From: Nectonema munidae
Taxonomy: Eukaryota; Nematomorpha; Nectonematoida; Nectonematidae
Assembly (NCBI GenBank): GCA_030549495.1
Contig: JAUIRK010000905.1
Span: forward strand, 315,001-379,000
Reading direction: 5' to 3'
DNA length: 64,000 bases
This document shows, piece by piece, positions 52,301-60,936 of this stretch. The notes under the pieces were generated by a model that worked only from the letters and a program-made list of their open reading frames with translations, made no database searches and was not told the origin of the DNA. Both the position numbers and the translations under genes were made by a program. Every line of letters begins with the position of its first letter. The stretch's first letter is position 1.

Positions 52301-55300
52301 AATGTTTGAAACTGACAATGATTTTGTGTGTCTTCTAATGAAGTTTACAACAGAAACCACTGTTTTCAGCATACAGAGCTAAGACTTTTCACCTAAAGTT
52401 TATTGATGTAAAAGGCAGTGGAAAAATTGTACTTGGATTTGCCAAATCTTCTAACCTAGTTTTAAACTTCCCAAGTTACCCCCTTTTAATACCAGCTGTA
52501 TTTTTCTCTCCATCAACTGTAACAACTCGTAGTTGATTCGACTGAAGGGTTTGCAAAACTTTCTCAATTTCTATTAAAATGTCTTTTCCAGTCGTTGCTT
52601 GTCAAACCTATTTATGCAAATCAAAATTTAGCTTGTAGACTGGATAAACTTACTTTGCAGGCCGAATCCGCTCCTCAGGTCGTAGTTTGGCGACTCCTGG
52701 TCCACAGTAATGGACAACCAATGTACCACCAATGGATTACTGGTAGCGTTTAGAAGTACGATACGACTAGTCTTATGAAACACTGCTCTAACAGAGATAA
52801 ACAGAGTTATAAAACACGAAGGAATATAAACATTTGATTTCGGTTTGTCTTAAATCAATAAAAATAAATGAGGCTTATGTATATGCTATTCAAAAGTTTT
52901 GAGTAAGGGTGTGATCGGTTGTTATTTAAATATTTCAAAATTTTCAATCCTTCAGATCATTTATACGTGCTTTTAAATATGATATATAAACAGGGGAATC
53001 AACGTATAGTATAAAGTTATTGTTTTTCTGATTTAACGGGTTGAAACTCTTAATATCAAGAAGCTTGTCAAAGAAAAAAGAGTTAAAATGCTGTTTGGAA
53101 AGATTAATATTGTAAATTTTTAAAAGTATAATAGTATTTCCCAAAAATTGTTGAATATAAGTTTTTGTTTTAAAAAACCTGTTTGCCAACGTTTTTGGAT
53201 GGTGCTTTATATCCAGAGTTGCGAAAGCAGAGCGAAATTATCTAAATACAAGTATACTTACAAAATTCAAAAAATCCGAATGAAAGTTATTTTTAAATTT
53301 TTCAATAATCAAAAAAGTCCGATTTCGACTCTAAATTTTGTTCGATACCGATTCCTACTCATAACGTTATCCCTTTGAAATCTCTGACTTCGCAACCATC
53401 TTTATATCATTATCCAAAAAATATAACAAGGTGCACAGTATTAATAAAATTGGGCTACTGCTCCACACCTTAAAAGGAGTTGAGAACCACTAGCCTAGGA
53501 TAACGGCCCCGTATATCATAAACACTAATTCCAAAATTAACCATTGTTTAAAATAAATATATCAGGCTACTTTTCCATGGACAGGTTGCCATTTTGACTG
53601 AGTCAAAAAACCAATGCAAAGCAGATCTGTCATATTAAAATCTCCTTTTACGGGCCTAAAATTTTATTTTAGGGTAAAACCATTCAATATATAAAAATAG
53701 AACAATGACAATACCTTAATTTTTTGTAATCGATGTCAAATACATTCACATGCAAGTATACTAGTGAGATATTTGTTTTTGTTTTCCTTCAATTCAAAAA
53801 CTTTTAACTTTTGAAGCCTGATGAAAAGTAATAGAGCCCAAATCATTTTTTGCGGGCCCTTGCTTGAAGAAGCCTGTACTGGAGTATTGAGTAAACCTTA
53901 AATTCAATTACAGTAAACTTGTATTTTTTTAATAATAGTACATCTTTTTTGTCAGGCTATTTTCGAATCCTGAAGTTAATGAATGGACATCTTTATTATT
54001 GTAATATTTCATCATTTTAAAACACCAGTAATCTCTTCTAGCGTTTGTTTCATGTGCTTTTGCAGTGCCTTACCAACTCAGTGTAGCTTTAACTGTCGTC
54101 ACATTTATATTCCTTGAACTTAGATATATTTCTTCGCTGGAGAAAAGAGTTAAAGCTTCTTCCCATTATGAAAATAGGTTTTACAATGCGTAACAAAATA
54201 CACTTCATATAGTCCTTATTATTTCCAGTAAAGTAATAATTTCCTTTTTTACTACTCTCATTATTTCCTACTCATGAAAACAATTTTAGAACTTTTGCAT
54301 GAGATGCCTCAAGGATTAAGATAGATATTTTGTCATTATTTTTTGCCTAATTTTTTATATTGATTTTGTTGTGCAAAAGTTGAACGTAACGCCATTTTTA
54401 AAAATCAGTGCTATAATTAATAGTTCAATACGTTTTTCAATCTAAGCTAAATGATGTATGAGTTAGTAAACCTTTGAGATAACCGATATTTCAGTATCTC
54501 AAACTGTCAAAACTCATTTTTAGGCGTTTAGCTTAGTATATTCTTGTATAGAATGTAGTGATGATATTTCATTGCAATATCATATTTGAACAAGTAATAT
54601 GCGATTCTGTTGTTTGTTCCGTGGATATAATCAATGTCTATCCTCTTCAATGCTCCTGTTTGACGAGGGCAAATCTAAAAATTATTTCTTGAGTTTAATT
54701 GTCATTAGTAAAATTATTATCTAGGATTTGTCTATAATGCCAGGATATCAAATTCTTTACTCATATGGCTCAATGCAAGTGGCATAAATTGTATTTTCCC
54801 AATGAAAACACTCGATAGGGCTTTTACCGTTCAGGGAGCGATTTGTTTTAAACCCTTTTAGGAGCAGTGTCTCAATAAATGAAAATCGTTTTTTTATTAA
54901 AAATAAAAGCAGGCGATCAGTCTTCAAAATTCTGGTCATCAAAGTGTAAAAGAAATACTATTATTTCAATATCAAAACGACGTGCAATACTGTTTTTAAA
55001 ACCTTAACGTTGCCAATCAATTAATTGTATCTTCTATTCAAGTTTAACTTAATTTTTTAACTTTAATTGAACCATTTTGAACTCTATTGTATTTATTGAC
55101 ATCTTTCAGAGTGACTTTTCTTGTGAGCTGCTCTAAGCTTTAGACTCTATTTATGTAATTTGTTATTTGTTTTTTTTTAACTTGCAATGATATATGTAAT
55201 TTTGTTTTAGCTAAAATTCCCTCAAATAAAAGATTTTTTCTTATAAGATCACGTGATTGTTTTGATTTTTCTGCATTGTACTATATATATAAAAATATTA

Positions 55301-58300
55301 CTTAGCTTTCTTGCCTCTTACCCCTTCAATTCAGGACCCTTTTTGCCACATTCGAGTCCTAATTGACCCAAAAATGTTTCAAAATATATCCGTTTTTAAA
55401 TTCTATATACTATTTTACAATATAATTAGTAAGTATATTTAACACTATTCTTAGTTATAATTAAAATGATCTGCTAATTGATTAGTAAAAATGAAATTTA
55501 CTGGCAAACTCGATGACCACCAGAATTTTGTAGACAAATCACCAGCTTCCTCTTTCAATGGAATTTTATATAAAATCAGAAGATTTTCTTTTCTTAGGAT
55601 ATTGGTGTCGCACTGGTCTTGAAAAGGACAAATCATTTTTCTCTGATACTGATCCAAAAGAGGTTGTCCAATAAGCCAAAGAAATATATGTAGCGTTCCA
55701 CTTCACACTTGCCACAGTGCTAACCTACCACAAAACCCTTAATTACATGTTCCGTTCATTTTTGACATGAAGAGTGCAAAGGAATGTTTGGATTTCGAAT
55801 CAAGTAGTAATTCAAAAGATAAAACTTGTATCCAAGACTTCGATTTTCATAAACTTACAAGTTACACACTTGTTTGAATGTTTTTCCAAAAAACTAAATC
55901 AAAATATTGGTTTCACAGAAGACGGTGTTTTTTCTAGCAATGAAGGTACCTTTTATGTAAATGGTGAAGTAAACGGGCAAAAGTCACATCGAACTCCGCA
56001 TTCAAAACAGCAACGAGCACAAAAAGTTATGGCTTTGTGTGGTTTATGGAAAACTCACGCGCTTGGCGAATTCTTTTTCGACGGTTATGTCATCGGTGGC
56101 ACTGGTCTTGCTATGCTAGAGGAAATGCTAATGCCACAATTTGAATGTCTTGGTGAAGGACTTCCTGAGTCGTTGCAGCAGGATAGCGCTCCTGTCCATT
56201 TCGGCACAAAGGTAAGAGATGGGTTGAATGAGAATTTTGCTAATTGGAATGGAAGACTTGCTCATGTGCATTGTGTAGTGGCTTTCTCGTTCTTCAGAGC
56301 GTATTCCTCTTGCTTCTTTTTCTGGGACATGCTAAGGAAGAAAGTGTACGCAACAAAAAGCACAGATGGAATACACTTCACTCAACGAATAAGGAGCGAA
56401 GGTATCAAGATGGAAGGAAATGCAGATTTATTGCAGCCAGTTCTAAAAGAAACATCTTGAAGATGTTATTTGAATAAAAATAAAAATTAGCAGTTCTTTT
56501 TTACCTATGTGCCCAAACTTTACGAACACCTTTATAGATATAACTTAGTTTCTCTTGGCTAAACCAAATTTTAACTGATGTGCACGCCTCAAACTGAAGA
56601 AAACATCATTAACCCATTTACGACCAATGTTCCTATTTTGGAACATAAGTAATTTCATCTTCGTCTGCTTTTTTCAATGACTTTGAATATAAATCGTCTG
56701 CGTTTTTTTAGATATCGTCTGCTTTGCTTGGTCTTAAATGGGTTAAACAGGGGCTAATTGGTTTAAAAATGAATTTACATGCTTGGGAATGGATCGTCAA
56801 ACTAAAAAAAAGCCTCTATTCAATTTTTAATTCTCACTTTTCTCTAAGTTTTGTCGCAAACGAGTTTTTTCCTTTTAAAATAGGTAATCGCAAAAAAAGA
56901 ATATCTAATATATATTCAATAATCTTTTAGGAGTTATCATTCGAAGAAAGTCTAGATGCGTGCCTTGTTGTGTATAGTATAAGCGATAAAGCGAGCTTTA
57001 AAAATGCCCAAGAAATCTTATTCAAGTTAGGCAAAGTCTCTCGCCAAAAACACGCAGTAATTCTTGTCGGAAACAAGAGCGATTTGGTCAGATCAAGAGA
57101 GGTCCAATTTGAAGGTTTGTACAGTTTTTTTCATATTCTTGTCTATACATAAACTATAAAATGTAAAAAAATTTTGGTTCTACGACGTTTCAACCAATAT
57201 CTTTTAAATAATAGACATTTTGACTATATGAGCTTTTAACTTGATGTGTTTGGTCTTTCAGTTAAAAAGTATTTTCAACGCTTTGAAGTTCTAGTTAAAT
57301 CTAGCTCATTCTAGATGTAACTTTCATTGGTGCCATTTTTGGAAATTTTCATGTCATTAACCTTTAAATAAATTTTTGACCTAAAAAATTATATTTTTAA
57401 CCTGAAACACATAGAAAGAAATTTCTCCAAGTTGAATAAAATGAAAATATTGCATTTTTTGAATTATTTCACGTATAAATAGAAACTGAGGATATACTTT
57501 TCAATATGTAAAAAAAAATTCAATTCATTTGCTTACATATTTGGAGATGTGTGGAGATTGTCTAGAATCTCGCTCTTTGTAAAATTGAATAAGATACAGT
57601 AATCTTTTATTCATATAAAACAATGATAAAGATAAAACTTTGACCATAGACATGTATCGGATATTCGCAAAAATGTTTACAACCACTTAATATCCTCATC
57701 CTCGGATCATTTAAGTTTCAACATCCGCAATAACATTGGCATCCGCAATTTTCAAACATTTCTCTTTTTTATATATATACCGCAACGTTTTTTTTCGGAA
57801 TTTTACATCTAAAATCTTGATGATGACATTATGCATAAGCAAATGCATCTAAATATCTCTCTAAATTGTTAAGAAGTATAAAACTTGAGTTCGCTTAGAA
57901 TAACAATTATGAAATCCGCAACTGCTGAAAAAAATGATTCTGACATTCGCATCCGCATCCACTAGGATGTCAAGTTTGATATCCATATCCTCGGATACAG
58001 AAAATTTCACATCTTCGTCATCAAATCTAACTAGATTGCATTTTCTTGATAGTTCCTTTGGCAGTATGAAAGACCCTCATTCGTGAGCATTATGATTTTA
58101 AAATGTATCTTTACTTTTTTTGTATAAATAAAATATTTTTAAATCAATTTAACATCGTTACTTTTATTCCTATACGACTCCTCTACTTCATAATTCATTA
58201 GGAGCAGAAATTTATATAAAAATGAAAGATTTTGCTCATCGCGCTAAAAATATTTTAATCAATTCATTTTTGTGACCTTTTTTCATTATTATCTTATTTG

Positions 58301-60673
58301 AGTGAGAAATAGATTGTATATGTTGCGAATATCTTCTTCATGCAAACATTGTATGGAATTATCTTCTAACGTTTGTTATCTCTCTTTACGGAGGATTATT
58401 TGCTAAAATCATTCGGCATTTATGTAAAATGCGTGGAAAGCCAATTTAAATACGCTTTTTCCAAATTTTATCTGGACAAGCGGGTTATCTATTTTATCAA
58501 AGTGTTCTCCAAATGCTAGATAGTTGACATAACTGTAACTTTTGTTTCCACGTTGAGTTCACCTCAACGACAACATTCTTTACTCTGGCAACGTAAGCTA
58601 AAGTTTTTCAAGTGTCGGCAATTTTCATGAGAATAAAAGTATAACTCAGATCATTTTCCTATGGTTTTATGAAACGCGAGTAATTGATAGAGAAAAAAAT
58701 GCATACTTATTAATTTTAATATAATTAGTACTAAAGATATTTATAAATTAAGTATACAAAATTTTTGACGCAAAAATTTTACTTCTATCAAAATTAAGGA
58801 TACATTTTAGCAAAAAAATTTTACTAATTAAAATTTTTCAAAAATTAACGCTGATTACTTTTGTTAAGCAAAATGTGTTCGTCTTTAAAAAATATTTCAA
58901 AGTTTGTGTACACACTATGGTTCGCTCTAGTATAAATATCTGATTAGTTTTATGCAATATGTCATTACCATAAAATAATATAAAGTTTGGTCTCCTACTA
59001 CAAAAAGTATAACGTTCATATATCAGTAAAAAAGTATATATACATCGAAGCATTTTTTAGAAGTGCTACCTAGGGCTTGAGTAAGGTTGGTTAGGTACTG
59101 GGTTTCGATAACTCAAAGTCTTGGGTTCGATCCCGCATCAAGTCTACTTTCTCATAGTTCGATACAAGCGGCGCAATTGTGCGTTCTCGATGAAAACACC
59201 CTGCGGTACTTTTATCCGATTCTAGGAGGTTTCAACCAAAGATCAATTTGATCATTATAAGAATATTTATTTGGTTTTTCACACAAAAAGTGTTTTAACC
59301 CTTTGAATTATCTTTTTTGAAATTCTTGAAAAACTTTACTTTTTTTAATTGCTTCAGGCTCATATGTTATTCTATTTTTAAAATTTTAATGTCATTGATC
59401 TTTAAATCAGTGTTTCTTTGACTAAAGGTCGCAAAAATTCAATTCAATTACGGCATTTTTATCGTCAACTTTTTTCAGGAATCTAGTTTAGCTTCAGACT
59501 TATTTAAGTTCCTTTCGTAATTTCAAATAAAATTAATTGTGATTTAGTTTAAAAGATAAATTAGCAGCTTATTCTCTTTCTATGTGATGATAGTGTGAAC
59601 TTATGAAGATCTTACCTTCTGGAGGTGATAGTTATTTGTAAAGTATATTATTGGATTAGTGGTATAAATCCATGAGACATGAGGTTTTTTAAATCACTCA
59701 CAACCTCCTCCAATGGAAAATATCGTCTAGCTAATGAAATACATCCTTACCTGACTCTGTTGTTGTTACTGCACGTTTAGCAAAGAGAATTGTGCTAGGG
59801 GATCAATTATCACCGACATTCAAAATCCTAAATTTCAACCCAGAGAAAAATGGAGATTATAAGAGCACACGTGAAAACATTTTACTCAAATTAAATTGAA
59901 AATCTACAGTGGTTAAGTAATAATTAACTTTCAGATAATACGACATTCCTTAGAAACAAAATGATTATTTAAAAAACTTAGTGGCAATTAATATCCATCG
60001 GATTATAATCTTGATATGCTCCCAGCTACATTACGTTTTTTGACGTATCAGGACAAATAGTTTGTCCTCAGGCTTGTTCGGATTCCCGAGGTTCCCCTAT
60101 ACTTATTTTATTTTAACCAAAAGCGTAGAGTGCAAAAAATGTTAAAGAGCACTTCTCAATCAAAATGAACTAGCTAACTGCATGTGTTCAAATATCCTGT
60201 CAGCGTGAGGTCCACATCATATGGAACCCGTTGATCTATAAGAATAGTATGCCCACTCGTAGGCCATGAAAGATAGAAGAGTGTTTGGGAACTAATCACA
60301 AGCTTATAAGTGAGTTCGTTTTTAAAGCGCCACATGGATGGATAAATACTTCATAGTGAAAAAGGGTTAACATTCCGTTTGATATACAACATGTATGTGT
60401 TTAGAAGGGAAGAAGTTGGCAATAAAGAATGGATGCAAGTTCATCGAAACGTCGGCCAACATAAACTACAATATCGACAAGCTGCTTGTTGGAATCATCA
60501 GACAAGTCCTGCTGTACGAAGATAAAAAGAGCATACACTCCAATGAAGTAAACCTGAAGGATGACAAATCCCTTTTGCACAGATCATCTGTCAGCAAAAT
60601 AATGAGTATTGTTAGCAAAGTTGTTAAAAACAATGATTTGAGCTCCAAATCTTGCCAGAACTTAAATATATGA
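37136..60673 (+). CDS. RGK-family small GTPase (Rad/Gem/Kir/Rem-like), six exons
   Basis: Proposed join: 37136-37340, 43329-43572, 49415-49578, 49635-49720, 56931-57114, 60405-60673. All introns are GT-AG, all phases match (1, 2, 1, 0, 1), and the total is 1152 nt, giving 383 residues. The G domain shows P-loop GSVGVGKS (178-185), NKSDLVRSREV (281-291) and KFIETSA (306-312). The C-terminus ends SSKSCQNLNI, like the Lys-Ser-Cys-x-x-Leu tail of RGK proteins, with no CAAX box. No DxxG G3 motif is visible, as expected for RGKs. Family knowledge: RGK proteins inhibit high-voltage-activated calcium channels through the beta subunit and act on the cytoskeleton. The N-terminal 150 residues are basic and Ser-rich with RVRNF...INAGDTYRRSNS. 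Exons 3-6 are solid, exons 1-2 likely. Upstream non-coding exons may exist. Confidence 0.8.
37341..38239. other. Intron 1, left part, no other gene
   Basis: AT-rich DNA. Short direct repeats around 37790-37985 (TAGTAA/TTACTA) but no recognised element. Confidence 0.4.
38240..38630 (+). repeat. ~380-bp 'ATCCGCATCCG' repeat, copy 2
   Basis: The clearest copy. It starts AGAGATGTATCGGATATC, ends TCGATACATCTCT, and has ATCCGC units near both ends with ATATACCGCAAAG in the first third. The termini are inverted repeats of about 13 bp. It lies in intron 1 of the RGK gene, in the sense orientation of the copy at 57650. Confidence 0.8.
39077..39430. repeat. Direct duplication, unit A
   Basis: About 354 bp repeated at 39479-39855 almost without change. 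It starts AAGTTTATTAGTTAATTAGC and ends GATTGTAAGTTTCTTATTG. It contains GGCAGACGAAAGG and a G-rich TTGGGAGAAGGAG stretch. Short frames here are duplicated with it and carry no convincing domain. Confidence 0.85.
39479..39855. repeat. Direct duplication, unit B
   Basis: Second copy of the unit at 39077, with a ~23-bp insertion (CAGTCAATGTATCTAAGG...) at about 39665 and a few base changes. A short third piece of the unit (AATCATTCATAAAACC) recurs at about 40710. Confidence 0.85.
39860..40914. other. Intron 1 sequence, no gene recognised
   Basis: Slightly GC-richer at 40010-40330, with short frames on both strands (39909-40139, 40107-40328) that match nothing I recognise. Possibly decayed transposon. 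Confidence 0.35.
40915..41133 (+). mobile_element. hAT-like left end, truncated
   Basis: CAGGGGTGGCCAACCTTTTT followed by ACATTACGCGCCA is typical of a hAT terminus. A related GACGCGCCATATGTG occurs at about 42403, but the right terminus is not identifiable. A piggyBac MITE has inserted at 41130. Confidence 0.5.
41134..41234. mobile_element. piggyBac-type MITE, copy 3 (right end lost)
   Basis: Preceded by TTAA (41130-41133), it starts CCCATTTACGACCAATG, has GTTCCCAAAGGGAAC and two GCAGACG-type motifs, and reaches GCTTTGCTTGGTCTTAA before diverging. The terminal ATGGG and TTAA are missing. Shorter inside than the other two copies. Confidence 0.75.
41992..42303 (+). CDS. Unrecognised 103-codon frame in intron 1
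   Basis: An open frame with a second in-frame Met (MSAFSPRVSLSDRDIF) and a basic C-terminal half. No domain recognised. It could be a missed exon of the RGK gene, but no GT donor in the right phase was found at a sensible place. Chance ORF equally likely. Confidence 0.2.
   Translation: MYASFSFSRFPLPFEEFVHLPIKMSAFSPRVSLSDRDIFYRSVQAKCSSGVPKNFKLLGTLKYTKGLATRNKIRFNENVKKTKTLNINSYAAYLLTLLFNNFE
42310..43328. other. Intron 1, right part
   Basis: AT-rich DNA without a recognised element. Ends in the TTTTCCCTTGTTGATAG acceptor of exon 2. Inverted short repeats of GCCAAAT/ATTTGGC type lie at 43160-43220. Confidence 0.4.
43329..43572 (+). CDS. RGK gene, proposed exon 2
   Basis: An 81-codon basic, Ser/Arg-rich exon. 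Its end, VERVRNFITVKNKVINAGDTYR, followed across the splice by RSNSES, resembles the Arg-Ser-rich segment just before the G domain of arthropod RGK proteins. The donor is ACAG|GTACGC, phase 2. Joined to 49415 it restores AGA (Arg). Acceptor TTGATAG|TA. Confidence 0.68.
43573..44427. other. Intron 2, left part
   Basis: AT-rich DNA with TACATA-type short repeats at 44225-44400. No gene recognised. Confidence 0.4.
44428..45236. repeat. 809-bp near-perfect palindrome
   Basis: Arms 44428-44793 and 44871-45236 (366 bp each) are reverse complements with no net length difference and only rare mismatches, around a 77-bp spacer. Each arm carries a TATATAAA sequence, repeated GCGCAAATG/TTACACTTGC motifs, and an identical 60-codon frame. 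The inner border CTACTTTTACCAAGG occurs a third time in the spacer. No TSD was identified. Lies in intron 2 of the RGK gene. Transcribed RNA would form a long hairpin. Confidence 0.93.
45475..45730 (+). pseudogene. Non-LTR retrotransposon (LINE) C-terminal remnant
   Basis: Broken frames encode RRILEMLPPAKRKHGRPMQRW followed by GCVKDMQRV. This matches the segment downstream of the reverse transcriptase in many arthropod endonuclease-RT proteins (xPPGKRKRGRPxxRW...DMQ). One frameshift occurs around 45595. No RT core, 3' tail or TSD was seen. Confidence 0.55.
45731..46990. other. Intron 2, middle
   Basis: AT-rich DNA. Around 45970-46090 a B-box-like GCGAGATCAAGTCC followed 80 bases later by an ATTATTATT run could be a decayed SINE. 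The left end of the hAT relic downstream was not found. Confidence 0.3.
47000..48804 (+). pseudogene. hAT transposase with zinc finger, broken
   Basis: Pieces in order: a C-x2-C...H zinc finger (FCKLCHGTI...SKKHK, about 47010-47090); CVGFASDAALNIVG with the second catalytic Asp (about 47525); a PQWFCHNELRRGEYREFF block; and, after a stop at 47759, ILPNWNELTAYFTYAE. A last open frame at 48328-48804 has the hAT dimerisation signature FALTCLTTLVSNAVVERIF, where Glu in VER is the third catalytic residue. Several stops and frameshifts intervene. It sits in RGK intron 2 in the sense orientation. Confidence 0.75.
48916..49108. mobile_element. 193-bp hAT MITE
   Basis: Starts CAGCGTTTTTCAAAGTGTGG and ends AGTTTGAAAACCGCTG. 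Flanking octamers TTATAGAC and ATGTAGAC agree at 6 of 8. GGGTCGCG motifs occur near both ends. It follows the hAT transposase relic by about 110 bp and might belong to the same lineage. Confidence 0.7.
49415..49578 (+). CDS. RGK gene, exon 3 (P-loop)
   Basis: Encodes the beta-1/P-loop: NISVYIHGSVGVGKSSLIGQF. The residue equivalent to Ras Gly12 is Val, as RGK proteins also replace this Gly. The acceptor GAATGTAG completes an Arg codon with exon 2. Donor TCAG|GTAAAG, phase 1. Confidence 0.88.
49635..49720 (+). CDS. RGK gene, exon 4
   Basis: After a 56-bp intron with acceptor CTTTTCTAG, it encodes DENVYSVIVVLNENRFRIEF and HKIDNIKSA, the beta-2/beta-3 region. No DxxG motif is present at the G3 position. 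The donor GCA|GTAAGT is consensus, phase 0. Confidence 0.85.
49793..50126. mobile_element. hAT-like MITE in intron 3
   Basis: Left end CAGAGTTAGGCAAAGTGAGC, right end GTTTGGTAAACCCTA, with CCGGAACACAGGGGTTCC and AAAAAGGGTTCCCAG as subterminal motifs. Flanks share CTAAT, a degraded TSD. Inserted about 70 bp after exon 4. Confidence 0.6.
50538..51907 (-). pseudogene. hAT-like transposase, two homopolymer frameshifts
   Basis: Three overlapping minus-strand frames form one protein. The first (from 51907) ends in LHFDGKRI with a candidate catalytic Asp. The second carries LSDGKSSTIVKEI, IIIADTTNVNTGNKNG (second Asp) and ACQHHILDRVLRLVMD. The third carries LSNARWNSRAI and a C-terminal helical region. 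This order resembles the arthropod/cnidarian family with the DTTxVNTGxxxG signature, related to hAT transposases by its RNase H-like motifs. Both frame breaks fall at A/T homopolymers (about 51390-51400 and 51085-51090), so they may be recent or sequence errors. The N-terminus may be incomplete. It lies antisense in RGK intron 3. Confidence 0.65.
52160..52660 (-). pseudogene. GTF2IRD2/ZBED-like hAT fragment
   Basis: Minus-strand frames give TTGKDILIEIEKVL then LRVVTVDGEKNTAGI (second catalytic Asp region). Further on come VVSVVNFIRRHTK and FYTAVRWLSWGKVLFRIFKL, the hallmark middle of the GTF2IRD2/ZBED hAT group. It is frame-broken throughout, and no ends were recognised. Confidence 0.65.
52670..54750. 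other. Intron 3, middle; solo hAT end
   Basis: AT-rich DNA without genes. AGTTGAGAACCACTAG at about 53479-53494 looks like an isolated hAT right terminus. Confidence 0.4.
54757..54950 (+). repeat. SINE body, copy 2 (head truncated)
   Basis: Shares CATATGGCTCAATGCAAGTG, CCAATGAAAACACTCG and the following TTTTAC(C)G segment with the bodies at 59071 and 9091. Its tail GCGATCAGTCTTCAAAATTC recurs at 31305. No A/B boxes remain. Confidence 0.6.
54951..55773. other. Intron 3 sequence, no gene
   Basis: AT-rich DNA. Only short frames without recognised domains. Confidence 0.4.
55774..56460 (+). pseudogene. mariner-like transposase remnant
   Basis: The frame stays open for 228 codons, but the protein is degenerate. 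FTEDGVFSSNEGTFYVNGEV corresponds to the first catalytic block (FSDE...F.LNG.VN). KVMALCGLWKTHALGEFFF and LEEMLMPQF follow, then SLQQDSAPVHFGTKVRDGLN holds the second catalytic Asp (QQDGAPPH motif). The third block, normally a PPRSPDLTP-type stretch, is replaced by unrelated residues before FFWDMLRKKVYATK. The N-terminal helix-turn-helix half is missing. Inverted termini were not identified. Confidence 0.7.
56613..56742. mobile_element. piggyBac-type MITE, copy 2 (inverted)
   Basis: A 130-bp element between TTAA tetramers (56609-56612 and 56743-56746). It starts CCCATTTACGACCAATGTTC and ends GGTCTTAAATGGG, with three CGTCTGC motifs. It is the reverse complement of copy 1 with few changes and sits about 190 bp upstream of RGK exon 5. 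Confidence 0.88.
56931..57114 (+). CDS. RGK gene, exon 5 (G4)
   Basis: Encodes LDACLVVYSISDKASFKNAQ, then HAVILVGNKSDLVRSREVQF. The NKSD guanine-specificity motif and the LVRSREV run are highly characteristic of RGK GTPases. Acceptor AATCTTTTAG, phase 0. Donor GAAG|GTTTGT, phase 1. Confidence 0.9.
57115..57649. other. Intron 4, left part
   Basis: AT-rich DNA with no recognised element. Confidence 0.4.
57650..58020 (+). repeat. ~380-bp 'ATCCGCATCCG' repeat, copy 3
   Basis: Begins ACATGTATCGGATATTCGC. It contains ATCCGCAATTTTCAAACATT, ATATACCGCAACG, GCATAAGCAAATGCATCTAA and TCGCATCCGCATCC in the same order as copies 1 and 2. The right terminus is eroded. Confidence 0.78.
58025..59070. other. 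Intron 4, middle
   Basis: AT-rich DNA without a recognised element. A 71-codon minus frame (58838-59053) has no known domain. Confidence 0.4.
59071..59240 (+). repeat. tRNA-derived SINE, copy 3
   Basis: The head has an A-box-like GGTTGGTTAGGTACTGGG and a perfect B box GGTTCGATCCC (59125-59135). The body has CATAGTTCGATACAAGCGG, GATGAAAACACCCTGCGG and TACTTTTATCC. It matches copy 1 (9091) in the same order, which defines the family. Confidence 0.72.
60405..60673 (+). CDS. RGK gene, exon 6 (G5 and C-terminus)
   Basis: The first two bases complete Glu with exon 5. Encodes GKKLAIKNGCKFIETSANIN with the G5 ETSA motif, a linker, and a basic C-terminal region ending SSKSCQNLNI then TGA at 60671. 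Rad and Gem end in a comparable Lys-Ser-Cys-His-Asp-Leu motif. No CAAX box. Confidence 0.9.
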
Positions 60674-60805
60674 GGGCACAAAGCCCAAACTACTGCATCT
60701 ATGCCAATTGAGGTTTTATTATTCACGATTCTTTCACAAAACTAAGCTCATTTCAAATTAAAATGAAGGTATTATAATTTATTTGTTATAATCTAATTTT
60801 AAAAC

Positions 60806-60811
60806 AATAAA
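60806..60811 (+). terminator. AATAAA poly(A) signal of the RGK gene
   Basis: AATAAA about 133 bases after the stop codon, in AT-rich 3' UTR-like sequence. The nearest plausible signal. Confidence 0.5.
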
Positions 60812-60936
60812 AACGATCTTACACTTTTGCAATCAAATTTTCTTTTAAATTTCTCACTCTAAAGCAGGAAATCGAATCTCAAATACAAATTCATCAAGGC
60901 AGTCTCGATAAACCATGAACTGAATGTGTATACTAA

